Below the pieces are notes generated by a model. The model was not told the origin of the DNA. It was given only the letters and a program-made list of their open reading frames with translations, and searched no databases. From Gnetum montanum (Eukaryota; Streptophyta; Gnetopsida; Gnetales; Gnetaceae), in NCBI GenBank assembly GCA_015680685.1, contig MNCI01004529.1, positions 344,360 to 408,359 on the forward strand: a DNA stretch of 64,000 nucleotides, read 5' to 3'. Shown here piece after piece: positions 23,692-35,738 of this stretch (its first letter is position 1; every line of letters starts with the position of its first letter). The position numbers and the translations under genes are program-made.

Positions 23692-24713
23692 TGTAGAGGA
23701 AGTGTTGTTGATGAACTCGCGATGGTGTTTCACACTTTTTATTGATATCTCTTGGGTCAATCCTCAAAACATCAACAAAGAGGAACCAATGAAACACTTC
23801 AAGATTTTTCATGTGGCTAATAAGAAGCTTGGTAATTGGAATCTGCAATTTAATTTTGTGGGGATCTAAAGATAAAAACAATTATCTTGTTTTCCCATCA
23901 AAAATCCTAACATTTGGCCTTATTTTAGTAGAGTTTTCGATTACTTTTAATGTATAAAAATGAAATTTTTAGCCCACACACTGTGAATTTCATTCATGCT
24001 AGCATGTGAAGGCAAAAATGGCACATACACTACTAAATCTAGCTACAAAAATTCAAAAAATGCTAATAGCCCACATGCTACAGTTTGGGCCATAAAAATA
24101 AGCTCTATATGTTGCCAAAACTAGCCTTTTGCCTCACTCTCAACATATTCTAGTCCCACAGGCTGTGGTAGCATGTAGGACAACATGTGATACCTAGGTT
24201 ATTAACCCATACAATATATTTTTGGCCCAAAAACATCATGTAACACTCTAATGAGCATATGAAACTATAATAGATTTTAGCACAATGAATCTAAGGCCTA
24301 TTTCTACTAAATTGAGCATCATGTTTTGGATCTTTTGGCGAATTTTACAAAGAGATCACTTGGTAGCAATAAAGATCTTTTCAGCAATAGAGAAAACATT
24401 CTTACAACCTTCTTGATATTCTTTTAGCACATATCACTGGAGCAGCATTGATCACAATACAAATCAAGCAAAAAGACAAGTGCAAATCCAAGTGCAGAGT
24501 ACACCCTACACGCTACACCAATTTTACAATACATTCCTTTTGTTCATAGGATTTTAAAGTCAACAATCTGTACCATCTAAATCTATGTTTCAAAAAATAT
24601 TCTATCTTTTATAGTATTTAATATACAATTTGCAATTTCTTTTGTTTGGAAATATTGTTTCACTCTTTCTCTATTCCAATATTAGTGTGAGATTTTGTTT
24701 GCATTTATATATT
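23692..24713 (+). repeat. Right arm of the inverted repeat, first part
   Basis: This is the inverted partner of 22437-23466, separated from it by a loop of about 225 bp (23467-23691). It is interrupted after 24713 by the 5.2-kb element and resumes at 29872. The sequence across the empty junction (ATTTATATATT joined to CATGCTTG) matches the uninterrupted left arm near 22430-22455. Confidence 0.8.
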
Positions 24714-25791
24714 TGATGAGCCAGAAAAATTTTGGTGCTAAATACCTTTAATTAGTATCTTTCTTTCATTGTAGAGAAGTCACCTTGTTTGTGATTGACC
24801 CATGAGTCATATCCTATGGATAAACGATTCAAAAGTCAAAAGATCATCAAGACATAAATGGTCAAAATCAAATCCAAACAAATTTCACACTTATAACCGT
24901 TACTCATAAGTAAAATTATGAACCATTATTCTAACTTCTAATCACAAGTTCAAGAATAAATATTTTTAATTAAAAAAAATTGGAGTTAAAGTTACAAGCA
25001 TAGATGATGATGAGAATTACAAGGGAGACTTCACCTAAATTGTGATTCTGCCTTATTATCTGGATAATACAATAGCCCAACACTAGACTCTAACGATTTA
25101 TGGCTGCCACATGGTTTCAACAAATTCTCACTTAATAATTCCTCAAAGAAATTATACTTCAACTTAACATGGTTTTTTCTTGGGAATCAATTCTGTACTT
25201 TCTCTTTTTATGTATACATATTTCTCTATCTATCTATCTATCTCTCTATCGATTTCTCTATCTCTCTATCTATCTCCCTATCTCCCTCTCTATTTATCTC
25301 TCTATCTATCTATCTCTCTATTTGAATCTTGGGCATGTATTTATACTTCAAGGGTATCTAAAATGAAATATGAGATAATCAATCCTTGTCATAGGCATCA
25401 ATGTCAATTGATATTTGTTTTGTCAATTTCCATTGCAGCCTCGGTCTCCCATGATCATCGCCACAAGTCACTCATCTCTTCTTTAATCGTATCCAAATTT
25501 GTTCCTCCTGATCCTATCTATAGAAATCCATGATATCAATCCTTACTACTATTTCTATTTAGATTGATATCTCCTATATCGATCTTTATTTCAACCTCGA
25601 TTTCAATCGATATTATCTTTATCAATCTTTATCACAACTTCAATTACCTACAATAGCCAAAATAAACGTCATTAGTTCATATAACTTTAGATAGCAAAAA
25701 TTGATGATTTTCAATATGTCAAATGATAAAAAAAAAAGTAAAATATTATATCCATTACTATGTAACATAAAACATTTCATGAGGTTCAACA
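24714..25791 (-). repeat. 3' LTR of the 24714-29871 element
   Basis: 1078 bp, starting TGATGAGCCAG and ending GGTTCAACA on the plus strand. It matches 28799-29871 along its length. It holds a TCTA/TCTC microsatellite at about 25228-25322 and several TATCGAT words at 25575-25620. The short open frames across the microsatellite are artefacts. Confidence 0.9.
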
Positions 25792-28776
25792 CAACCCTTG
25801 ACTAGCCTTTGGCCAAAGCCTAGCCATAAAGGTGAAAAAAAAAAACATAACCTCCCTTCCCAATACAAAAGAGATACTATAACAATATATATTAAAACAT
25901 AACAGAACACCATGAACATAAACAAAAGTGGCCATCAAAACACAAAGTTTCAAAATAAATTATCATAATTTGGAGGCTGTATCAAGCCTCCAAGCTTACT
26001 TCCATGTCCATGTCCTCCTCAAACTAAGAGTGTTCTTCTCCTTCATCATCATTGTGGATTTGAGGGTGGACATGTTTTTCAATGTCTACCACCCTCTTAT
26101 TTAGAGTGCCAGTGGTAGAGCAGAGCTATTATAGAACTAAGAGGATCTCCTGCTAGGTGGACTACACCATGCTGGTCTGAGACTTCAAATGTGGGTTTTA
26201 TGTGGTGGGGTGGCAACTTATAATAGAAATCACTACCTCGAAAATATATTACTACATAAATATATTTTACTTTTCCAATTATCGATTCCTATCATAGCTA
26301 CAATTAGGTTCAATATATTTTAGGTTGATTTTTATCACTCCAAAAATATAGATTAATATAGTGGAATTGCAGGTTGTAGATGTATCAATATTCATCAAAG
26401 CCACACTGATAAAAATCAAGGCATTATGGAAATTTCAGGGGATATTGATACATATCGAATTCAACTATATGAATTGATATGTATGTTAATTGACTTCTCT
26501 ATCGCACTGATAAAATCTAAGGCATTTGGGAAAATCTAAAACATATTGATATATATTGATCAAGGCTACATGAATTGTTATGTGTATCAATTCATATTAA
26601 TGCCACAATGTTCAAATGTGAAAAATTCATGGAAATTTACTCTTGTTCACACGAGATCATGTAAATCAATATCCATCGATATATTAGTGTTAAATCTTAT
26701 CGATATAATTGAAAGTCTTATTGGAAACTTGGACCTTTGTTACTATCATCTCGATCCAGGTCACTAGAATTGACTATTCATGATATATAGATATATATAT
26801 TATAGCAATACATCAAGACCACAATGTCTCATGATAAAGAAAAACTAGGATGTTTGTTATTTATCTACAGACATCGATACTTCGATATTATATTGGTACT
26901 TACATATGTCCTAATCACCCTAAATAGAGCCTATTGATGTCAATTGATATTATTATAATTTTATTTATAAATTATTTAAATATGGCCATTCATCTTTTTG
27001 ATTAATGAATTCTTATTCTTGGATATGAGTCCACATATAACTCAGTTAGGAAGGCCCTTCCTAGGATTATTTAGGCTTAACATCACCTCACAAGGCTTGC
27101 TTTATTAGGTGTAAGAATGTCTTATATCCTCAAGGTCTAAACCTTTCCTATGATTTAAACATCTGAGATGCATTACCTACCTCTAACTCATTCTCTAACT
27201 TGTTCTTGGTTCAACTTCCAAGTTAGTTATACCTTACTATCATATCCTTTATTACTTGGTTATCCTTTGCCACCCCCCTCTCCCATGCAAACACCCCCCA
27301 CCCCCCATACCTAATTAAACTAAGGTATGTAACATACCTAGCTTAATTAGCAAAGATAAATTACTAAAAGGAAACATGATCAAATGATATACCAAAAGCA
27401 AAAATTTCCCTAAGTTTTATATATCCATATGACTAAAAGGGTACCAAAAGTAATGGGTGAACGAGTGTTAGTATCCATCATTGGCCACCATAGTAGGGAT
27501 CTCAACCACTGACACCTATGGAAGACATAATGGGAAACACAAAGAAAACCCATGCACAAAAGCACCACTAGTCAAAAGAGATGACCATGCAAAAGAAAAT
27601 ATGAAGATAACATAATAAAAATGAAAAACATAAATAGAAAAAGTTAAAAACAAGGTAAAAACAAAAGCAAAAAGGAAACAATACTCTAAGAAGCACAAAA
27701 AAACAAAAGCAATATAACTAAATAATAAAGTACGAGGAATGATTAGAAATGACGGTGTCCATTAAAATACTAACTATGGAGGAGTCACTCCTCCGCTGCT
27801 AACGTTATACCCTATTCTAAGATAGTAGCATTATTATTTGATTGGTAATCATTGCCTGACCTTTAAACACTCTACTTATAGGAGGGGGTTCTAATTGGAT
27901 GCTTGAAGGTATGAGCCTAGAGCATCGTCCCAACTTTAACATTCTTATGGGAGTGTGGCTAGGCTAATGATGGAAGGTTCTTGTGGGTCATCTTTTTTTC
28001 ATTCTTTCTTTTCATACTTTATTTTTTTCTCTCTCTTTTTTTATTAATTTTTTTATCTTTTTTTTTATTTACTTCTTTTTATTTCTCTCTTTTTTCCCAC
28101 AAGAAATTAAATATTTGACCAAATTCACTTTGTAAAGGTTGCTCACATAGCATTGATCTTACTTGATATTAATAGGTGTGTTTACCACTAGAGAAATTAG
28201 GTCCAATATAACACACCCTTTCCACCTTAGTGATGCATCCAAGTAGGTATCTAATAGAAACCAAACACTAATAAGCAATACCATAAACTAAGCTACTTAG
28301 CCATCTTGACTTTTGAACATTGTACTTAAAGAACATTGTTTAAAAACAATGAAGTTTATTATGTATAAGACACTTATTAATCTAAGACTCACCATTAGTT
28401 GTATTTTGGGTTTAAACCTGCATATTTCAAGGTAGGAGGAGTTATCCTTCTCCCTTGCATTCCAAACATGATGCTATTGAATTAGTTATAGTCCCAACTA
28501 ACAATAGAATTTCCTATTGTCCTCTACATTTTTCAAGGTAAAACTTGTAGACTATTGGTTTTCCCTTATTATATATAATATGATATGTAATTAAAACTTA
28601 TAATTTCCTTCAAAAAATTTTCATTACAAGTAAAATTATTAAGGGAGTCCATTTTTAACAAATAAAATAAAATAAAATAAAATGGAAAGAATTTATACCT
28701 TTTTTGAATATTCAATTTAAATTTTAAAAATAAAAAAAAATATACTAAACCCTTGATGAAGATTGACTCTACCAGC

Positions 28777-28795
28777 CTCTCTAGCAACGATGCCA
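28777..28795 (-). promoter_or_regulatory. Primer binding site, tRNA-Asp type
   Basis: The minus strand reads TGGCATCGTTGCTAGAGAG three bases from the LTR edge. The Athila/Tat-clade site complementary to tRNA-Asp is TGGCGCCGTTGCCGGGGA, so most positions agree and the differences are mainly transitions. Confidence 0.75.
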
Positions 28796-28798
28796 AAT

Positions 28799-29871
28799 TA
28801 ATGAGCTAGGAAAAAATCGGTGCTATACACCTTTAATTATTATCTTTCTTTCATTGTAAAGAAGTCACCTCATTTGCGAATGACCCATGAGTCATATCCT
28901 GTGGAGGAATGGTTCAAAAGTCAAAAGATCATCAAGACAAAATTGAATCCAAAAAAATTCCACACTTATGACTATCACTCATAAGTAAAATTATGAACTT
29001 TTATCCTAACTTCTAATCACAAGTTCAAGAATAAATATTTATATTAAATCAAATTAGAGTCAAAGCTACAAGCATAGATGATGATGATAATTACAAGGAA
29101 GACTTCACCTAAATTGTCATTCTACCTTGTTGTCTAGACAATGTAGTAACCTCAACAACCCAACACTAGACTCTAATGGTTTATGGCTACCACAAGGTTT
29201 CAAAAAATTCTTACTTAATAATTCCTCAAAGAAATTAGACTTCAACTTGACGTGGATTTTTCTTAGGAATTAATTCTATACTTTCTCTTTTTATGTATAC
29301 ATATTTCTGTATCTATCTATCTATCTATTTATCTCTCTATCTCCCTCTCTATTTATCTCTCTATCTCCCTCTCTATTTATCTCTCTATCTATCTATCTCT
29401 CTATTTGAATCTTTGGCATGTATTTATACTTCAAGGATATCTAAAATGAAATATGAGATAATCAATCCTTGTCATAGGCATTAATGTAAATCGATATTTG
29501 TTTTCTCGATTTTTCTTGCAACCTCAATCTCTGGCAATCATCGCTGCAAGTCACTCATCTCTGTTTTGATTGATATCTAGATTTGTTCCTCTTAATCCTA
29601 TCTATAGAAATCCATGAGATTGATCCTTATCACTATTTCTATTTGAATCAATATCTCCTATATTGATCTTTATTGCAACCTTGATTTCAATCAATATTAC
29701 TTTTATCAATCTTTATCACAACTTCAATTACCTGCACTAGCCAAAATAAACATCATTAGTTCATATCACTTTAGGTAGCAAAAATTGATGATTTTTGATA
29801 TGTAAAATGATAAAAGAAGTAAAATACTATATCCATTACTATGTAACATAAACCATTTTACAAGTTCAACA
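28799..29871 (-). repeat. 5' LTR of the 24714-29871 element
   Basis: 1073 bp, partner of 24714-25791. It starts TAATGAGC on the plus strand (TGATGAGC in the partner) and ends AGTTCAACA, followed by the target duplication ATATT. The TCTA microsatellite recurs at 29308-29404. Confidence 0.9.
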
Positions 29872-30065
29872 ATATTCATGCTTGTTTTAATTTCCATCAT
29901 TTAGTAGAGACTTTTAAAGTCCTTAAGTAATTACCTAGATCATTTTAGGTGCTTGAGATCCTTCTAAGGCCCATGAATCTTGGAGTTAAAACTATTCTAT
30001 GCTAAGATATTTTGTTTTCTAGCACCAAATTTTTTAGTTGTTATAATTTCTAACACTAAAAGGAG
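29872..30065 (+). repeat. Right arm of the inverted repeat, second part
   Basis: It continues the right arm after the nested element. It is the inverted match of 22240-22440 (for example AGTCCTTAAGTAATTACCTAGATCA against the complement near 22380-22410). It ends near TTTTGTTTTCTAGCAC and TTTCTAACACTAAAAGGAG, the presumed LTR edge. Confidence 0.7.
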
Positions 30066-30304
30066 TGTCTCCCCCTAACTTCACAACTTAAAAAAGCCTA
30101 TCTACAAATATATTCTTTATTTTGGGTTTTCCAAAACCCCATGGTGTGATACTATAATCAGTTTCATTTTATAAAAAAAAATTTATTACTACATTTGCAA
30201 TTACAATGTGCAATGTTTCCCCTATTTCTTGCATTTCCCAATTTTAAAAAATTAACTTTCATAGATTCAATGCATAGCATTGCTCCAATTTCATATGTTG
30301 TCTT
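30066..30304 (+). other. Leader of Tat-like copy 3, first part
   Basis: AT-rich non-coding DNA between the LTR-like arm and the copia-like insertion. Its last five bases, GTCTT (30300-30304), resemble TTCTT at 36937-36941 and are the decayed target duplication of that insertion. Confidence 0.55.
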
Positions 30305-31495
30305 TGTTGACCTTTTGGTATGTCAAAACCTTAAGGAAAATGGAGATCAAAGGATGTTTGGGTAGTGTTGTATTTGTAGGACAAGATTATGGATGAGAAC
30401 AAGATTATGGACAAGGACTTCATAATAGGCATGGATAAGGATCTCGTAACCAATTTAGGAGCAAGAGCAAAGGACTCATAAGAACATCATCAAGAACTTG
30501 TGGAGCATGCAAAAGTTCAAGAGCAACAACAAGGAACAAAGATTTTAAAGAAAAAAGTAAACTAAAGAAAGACATCTCCAAGAAATAGCAGATGTCTTCG
30601 ATGAAGCAAAGGAAAATCATAAAGAAATCTCCAAAAAATAGTAGACATCTTGGCCAAATTGAAGGTTTGTTAGACAAAGACATCTTTAAAAAATAACAGA
30701 TGTATTTTGGTGAGAAAGATGTCTCTGTAAAAACATCTTTCTAGTGGAGAAGATGTCTCTCGCAAATGAAGTTTTGATGCAGAAAGACATCTTAGCCTCT
30801 AAGAAGACATCTCTAGTGATCATTAGATAGTCAATGCACAAATTCCAAGGTGATTTCAGAAACATATTGGCTATAAGAATACTTCCTTTCATTTGAAAAA
30901 TCAGCAAGCATTGTGTACTTTCAAGTGTCATTATCAAGCAATCATTGTAATCATCATTCTCTTGTTATTGTTCCTCATTGTACTATCTTTTTTTCATTGT
31001 AATTGGTCACAGTGAGTTGTACCTCAAAGTACAAGGATTAGCAAACTTAGTTGCATTGATTCCTTATAATTGTTGTTCTCTTTTGTTGCCCTACAGTGTT
31101 GTTGTACTTCTTGCGGGAAGGCATGTTGCTTAAGCTTGTTAGAATCCTGTGGGATTGAGTGTTAGTGTAGTGTCACAACACTCTAGAGTAGAGATCAAGT
31201 TGTAAAGGTTATGGGATCTTGGAAACCATATTCTAAGCTTATAGGGACCTTGTGGCATCGAGTATATTCATAGCGTCAAATCACTCTGGAGAGGAGCTTG
31301 GAGCTTATATAGGGTGTGGTACCCTTCAAACCACATTTTGAGAGTAATAAAGCCTAGAGGTGTGCTAGTGAACTACCCTCTAAGTGTGGAATACCCAAGT
31401 TGGGGAACCACATTAATTTTGTGTATGTTTTATCTCAAAGAATTTTTAATTTGGAAAAATTATTCATCCCTCACTTCTAAGTTCAATGATCCTCA
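30305..31495 (+). repeat. 5' LTR of copia-like copy A
   Basis: 1191 bp from TGTTGACCTTTTGG to GATCCTCA. It matches 35739-36936 and 39314-40437, and its second half matches 46833-47427. Repeated GACATCT/AGATGTC words occur at 30560-30820 (for example GACATCTCCAAGAAATAGCA), forming small inverted repeats in the U3 area. Confidence 0.9.
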
Positions 31496-31497
31496 AG

Positions 31498-31513
31498 TGG
31501 TATCAAATCCTGG
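31498..31513 (+). promoter_or_regulatory. Primer binding site, initiator-Met tRNA type
   Basis: TGGTATCAAATCCTGG, against the canonical TGGTATCAGAGCCTGG, two bases after the LTR. Confidence 0.85.
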
Positions 31514-31547
31514 TACTCTTCTTCATCATCAACTACAAGAGTGAACA

Positions 31548-32197
31548 ATGGAGGGGACATCTTATACAAAGCTACCCATGTTCAATGGATTTTACTTCAC
31601 CTATTCGAAAGATAGGATACAAAGATTCTTTAAATCTATGGAGTTTAAAGTTTTGGAGTCCATCCTTAAAGGCTACACTCCACCTATCAACAGCTCCACC
31701 AAAACCATCAAGCCCCACAAAAAATGGATACATGAGAAGAAAGATAAGTTTATGTTTGATTCAAAAGCCAAAAAAATTTTATATTACACTTTGAATAAAT
31801 CTAATTTTAATGGGGCACTGGGTTGTAAAACAACCAAATAAATTTGGCAACCATTAGAAGCTACATATGAAAGAACCTCTATTATCAAACAATCTAAATT
31901 GTTAGTTTTGAAAAGCGAATATGATAAGCTTAAAATGAGAGTAGGTGAGAAAATAAAAGATTACATTTCTAGAGCAAATGATATTATTGTAGCCATTAGA
32001 GGAACTAGTAAAGATTTTCCTGAGAGCAATGTCATCATGAAAATGATTAGAACACTTTAGCTGGAGTTCAAACCAAAGGTCACAGCAATGGAGAAAATCA
32101 AAGATTTCTCTACTCTAAAATTTGAAGAGCTTCAAAGTGCTCTCATTGCTTCTAAAATGAACCTCATAAGTAAAGGATATATTAAGAAAAATCCATC
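31548..32197 (+). pseudogene. Copia-type gag of copy A, N-terminal part
   Basis: Starts MEGTSYTKLPMFNGFYFTY, two nucleotide steps after the primer site as usual for plant copia gag. It continues KAKKILYYTLNKSNFN, then the UBN2-like segment with YDKLKMRVGEKIKDYISR, and then KPKVTAMEKIKDFSTLKFEELQ, where relatives have KVTAIEE.KDL..L.L.EL. A frameshift lies near 31840 and a stop replaces a likely Gln near 32060. The frame is broken at 32198 by the solo LTR and resumes at 33115. Confidence 0.85.
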
Positions 32198-33114
32198 TAA
32201 TGAAGCATCAAAGTGTCACATCAACAGATCCCTATGGACATGGCCTTGTCGACGAGTCCTCGTCAACATGGTGTTGCAGTGTCGACGGGTCGCATTGATG
32301 TAGAATTTCCTACAATTATGAGGCCATGTCAATGCAACTCCATAATAAAGTCTATAAATACTTATACTCCCATCATGTATTAGCATTCTTTGGTCAATAA
32401 AGTAGCTGAACTATTGAAGTTTTATTTCATAGTCTTAGAGAATAATCAATGAGTGCCTATGGTGTGGATTTGAGTCAGTTGTATAGTGTCTTATTTGAGT
32501 GGAAATGTACCTGGACACATTTCATTTCATAAATGGCAATAAGATCGAGGTTGATTCTTATTCATTGCAACACTTTGATTTAGATTAAATTTGCTTTCCA
32601 TGTAATTTATGCTTCATATACTTAGTTGATATTTATATTTCCATGCATATTAATGAACTGGTGGAATGAGTGCAACTAGTTTCGAGCATAAACACATATT
32701 CGCTTGGTAATCCCAACAGCATTATTGCTTGGTTCGCCTAGTAGCATAGTGCTTGGTAATCCCAGTAGTGGATACATGGGTTCATGACGTGTACAACAAG
32801 CTAGGAACAGGGACTAACTGCCTGTAGGCTAGTTTAGACTTTATGTTTCATTGTTACTTAGTTTAAATTATTAGTTTCCTTATTATCATTAGGAGAATCA
32901 TAAGGCCAAAACAACATCAAGAATCATATGCCTCACTTTGGACTAAACCATACATGACAAAGCTACCGCTAGTCCAAGTGGAAAGACAATGAACTACAAT
33001 CAAGGCATAATGACCTAGATGCATAGCTAGTCCCATCCATAGAAGTTGATTGGATTGTGCGTAAATGCTTGTGATTCATATGGTTGGGCATAGGGGATAC
33101 CTCATCACTCATCA
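32198..33114 (+). mobile_element. Solo LTR of the Athila-like family inside copia-like gag
   Basis: 917 bp, from TAATGAAG to CACTCATCA, flanked by a perfect CCATC duplication (32193-32197 and 33115-33119). The related gag at 41125-41145 has the uninterrupted sequence, which proves the insertion. It matches the LTRs at 48353 and 57488: a TATAAATA box at 32353-32360, palindromic GACGAGTCCTCGTC before it (32250-32263), and the GCTTGGTAATCCCA(A/G) cluster at 32703-32765. No internal part is present, so recombination between the two LTRs is likely. Confidence 0.9.
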
Positions 33115-34080
33115 CCATCACTCTAAAGACTACCTCCAAGGAGAAGAAGCTCACTGAACATGATGAGGGCATTAAAGATGAAATTTCCTTTCTCTTAAGG
33201 AACCTACAATGATTAATAGTAAGAAGAAGCAAGGGGCCAAATCAGCAAAGATCCAATCTATACAAAGGTAAAGAAACAGGTAAAATCTTTTCAAATTCTA
33301 ACATTAATTTCTCTTCTATAGAATGTTGGATTTGTGATGGAAGAGGACATATGGCCTTCAAATGTCCTAGCAATAGCAGGATGCAACAAAATAATAAATT
33401 CAATGATGAGAAATTGAAAAAGACCAACTTATACACAAGTTCGGACCATGGTGAACAAAGTGAAAAGGAAGTAGATAAAGCTACTAAAGATTCTCAACTC
33501 ATATGCATGGCTCTAACAAAGGAAGATTCACCTCAAGCCACTGATGATCTACAAGGTAACAATGATGAAATTTATAGTGAATTATGAGAAGAGATTCTCA
33601 CCCTTCATTTCTTAATTAGAAAAGTAAAGAAATTTTTGAATAGAAAACTTGATGTAATTCATACTGAGTTAAAAGAAGAGATCTCAAACATAAAAGCTTA
33701 AATTCATCAACTAACCCCTATGATTAAGGGTTGCATAAGCCTTCAAGAAAGAAATACTTGTGAACTACCTAAGAATGAAGATTTAGAAAAAGTCTCACAA
33801 GAAGATTCTAGCTCCAAGGTAAGCACAACCAGGTTTGATAATCTCATAGGTAAGGAAAATACTTTACTTATCCATAAAAATTGTTGTATTAATCAAAAGC
33901 TCAATTATTTTCATGATAATCAAAATAAGAGTGATACTTGGTCTTGTCAAAAGGAGTTTGGTAAATATTTTTTGCAGATAGTAGTTAAAAATGAAAAGGA
34001 GTGGAGAACTGAAAATTTTCTCAAAGAAATAAATGATGCAATAGGTAATCAAGGATTTATTCATAAAGGACATGAATAAA
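33115..34080 (+). pseudogene. Copia-type gag of copy A, C-terminal part with zinc knuckle
   Basis: After the solo LTR the frame resumes. A complete CCHC knuckle (CWICDGRGHMAFKC, Cys-X2-Cys-X4-His-X4-Cys) sits at about 33328-33369. Then come an acidic stretch and two longer open pieces (33351-33587 and 33720-34079) with Lys/Asn-rich, partly coiled-coil character. The knuckle binds RNA for packaging. The frame ends at TAA (34077-34079) with no fusion to pol. Confidence 0.8.
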
Positions 34081-35723
34081 TAGAATCATCATGAAAAATA
34101 TCTAATGAAAGATAACCAAAAGGTACAGAGGTGCTTAATGATAGAGGACCTCATCTCAAACTTCACTAGTCTTCATCCTCTCTATTGCAAGCAAGGTAAG
34201 TCAAGGTAAGGTTCTATCTCCTTGCTTGCTAAATTATGTAAGTCCAAAATTATTTTTGATTTGTAGGATGCTAACCCTAGATTAGCACTTATTAGAAATT
34301 TTTTGGTATTTTCCTTTGTTTGGTGTAACTAAATGTATGAACGTTTATTGTGTGGCATTTAAACAAAATTTATTAGATACTTAGTTTGGTTGCATTCACA
34401 ATGAACTATACATTGTTATATTCTTTTTGAACATTCAAGATATTAAATTGGTTTCTCTAATAAAAATCATGAAGTTTGTTTTAAAAAAAACCTTTTTAGA
34501 GGAACTATTAGTACTAATAGGAGGTTCTAGCTTCCACAGTTGACTTTAACATTGGTTTGCAGGGTTGGCACTTTGATGAGAAAAGATTAAGTTGAACCAA
34601 AAATAGCTTTAGAATCTTCAATTTTATAGGGGAAGCCTATATCTATTGATTGATTATCATTCAAGGAGACACCAATATAGGGGGAGTCCTTTGATGCTTT
34701 TATTGAAAGGCACTCTAGGAGAAAATCTTCATTTCAACTCTTCCTCATCAAAAAAATGATGAGCAAACGAAAGCCTTTTTGGTAATTTGTTTGAACATCC
34801 TTATTGTTAAATGCTCCTGAAAATTTTATGACCTAACTTGAGAGCTCTCTTGGTTATTTTCATTCTAAGTACCTACGATCGTCATCTTTAAGAATCTTAA
34901 GTACTTTCCTTGGTACTCAAAATGGTGTTCCCAATTTCTTTTGATAAAACCTAAAGTATATCTATGTAGATAGATATTTTGGACAATAAATGTTTGATTG
35001 TGGTTGATCTTTTATACATTTAGGGTGTTAGTATATGTTTCTTTATCTGGTATCATGTTTTTACATGCTTTTACCTTCTTATATTAAGAAAGTATTCCTT
35101 GTATTAATATGTGGTGTTAGCTTCATTAATACGCACTTATAAGAAGATATATTTGGTACTATCAAAATATTTAGTTTTGTGAATGTTTGTGCACTATGTG
35201 ATTACCTTTCTAATTATATATGAATGGTTGTATATTCTTATGGAAAAATCATCATTTCTAAAAAGCCTTGATTTAAAGCTTCTCATATATTGTATTCTGC
35301 ATAGTTTCAATCTAGAGATGCTATTTAATTGATTATCCAAAAGGATCCTTGGTTTTGAAATAGGATATTCATTAAAATCCTAGACTTGTTGTGAATTTTG
35401 GGGTAAACAGATAAAGGGTTGTTCTTAATATAAACGTTTTAGTCCTATGAAATGTCTAACATCAATTTTTTTAGATGCTTGACTTTGCTACAAATTCTTT
35501 CATGAGGAATGATTCATATGCAATGAATTTTCATATGTTTTTGTTCTAAAATGATATATCCTTAGTAACAAATTCTACTTCTTATAGTATAACATTTTCC
35601 TTAAAACTATGACATCTTTCTCTTCCTTCATTCCATTTTTTGTTCATATCCAAAAAGAGGGAGAAGTGTTTAATAGCTCTATTGTGATTATACTAACCAA
35701 TTTTCTTAAGTTTTGGACATTAC
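34081..35723 (+). other. Internal spacer of copia-like copy A, no pol found
   Basis: AT-rich DNA with stops in all frames. I looked for copia integrase and RT landmarks and saw none. A segment near 34190-34215 with repeated GGTAAG words also occurs in copy B near 42375-42395, so the spacer is a shared element part and not host DNA. Confidence 0.6.
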
Positions 35724-35738
35724 AAAAAGGCGAAAGAT

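Larger units (their letters stand above)
24714..29871 (-). mobile_element. Non-autonomous LTR element inserted in the right arm
   Basis: Two direct repeats (24714-25791 and 28799-29871) bound a 3.0-kb interior. The target duplication ATATT is perfect (24709-24713 and 29872-29876), and the uninterrupted left arm shows the site before insertion. A tRNA-Asp-like primer site next to the right repeat sets the minus orientation. The interior shows no gag, RT or integrase: it has a stretch near 25970-26250 of unclear coding value, palindromic ATATCGATAT-type words at 26400-26950, C-rich and T-rich runs (27270-27310, 27990-28090), and an ORF-poor rest. It would need proteins from another element, probably of the Athila clade judging by the primer site. 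Confidence 0.85.

Noticed and set aside
25169-25533. Frames rich in Ser, Leu, Tyr and Ile
   Set aside because: They translate the TCTA/TCTC microsatellite in the LTR; the copy at 29293-29484 is the same artefact.
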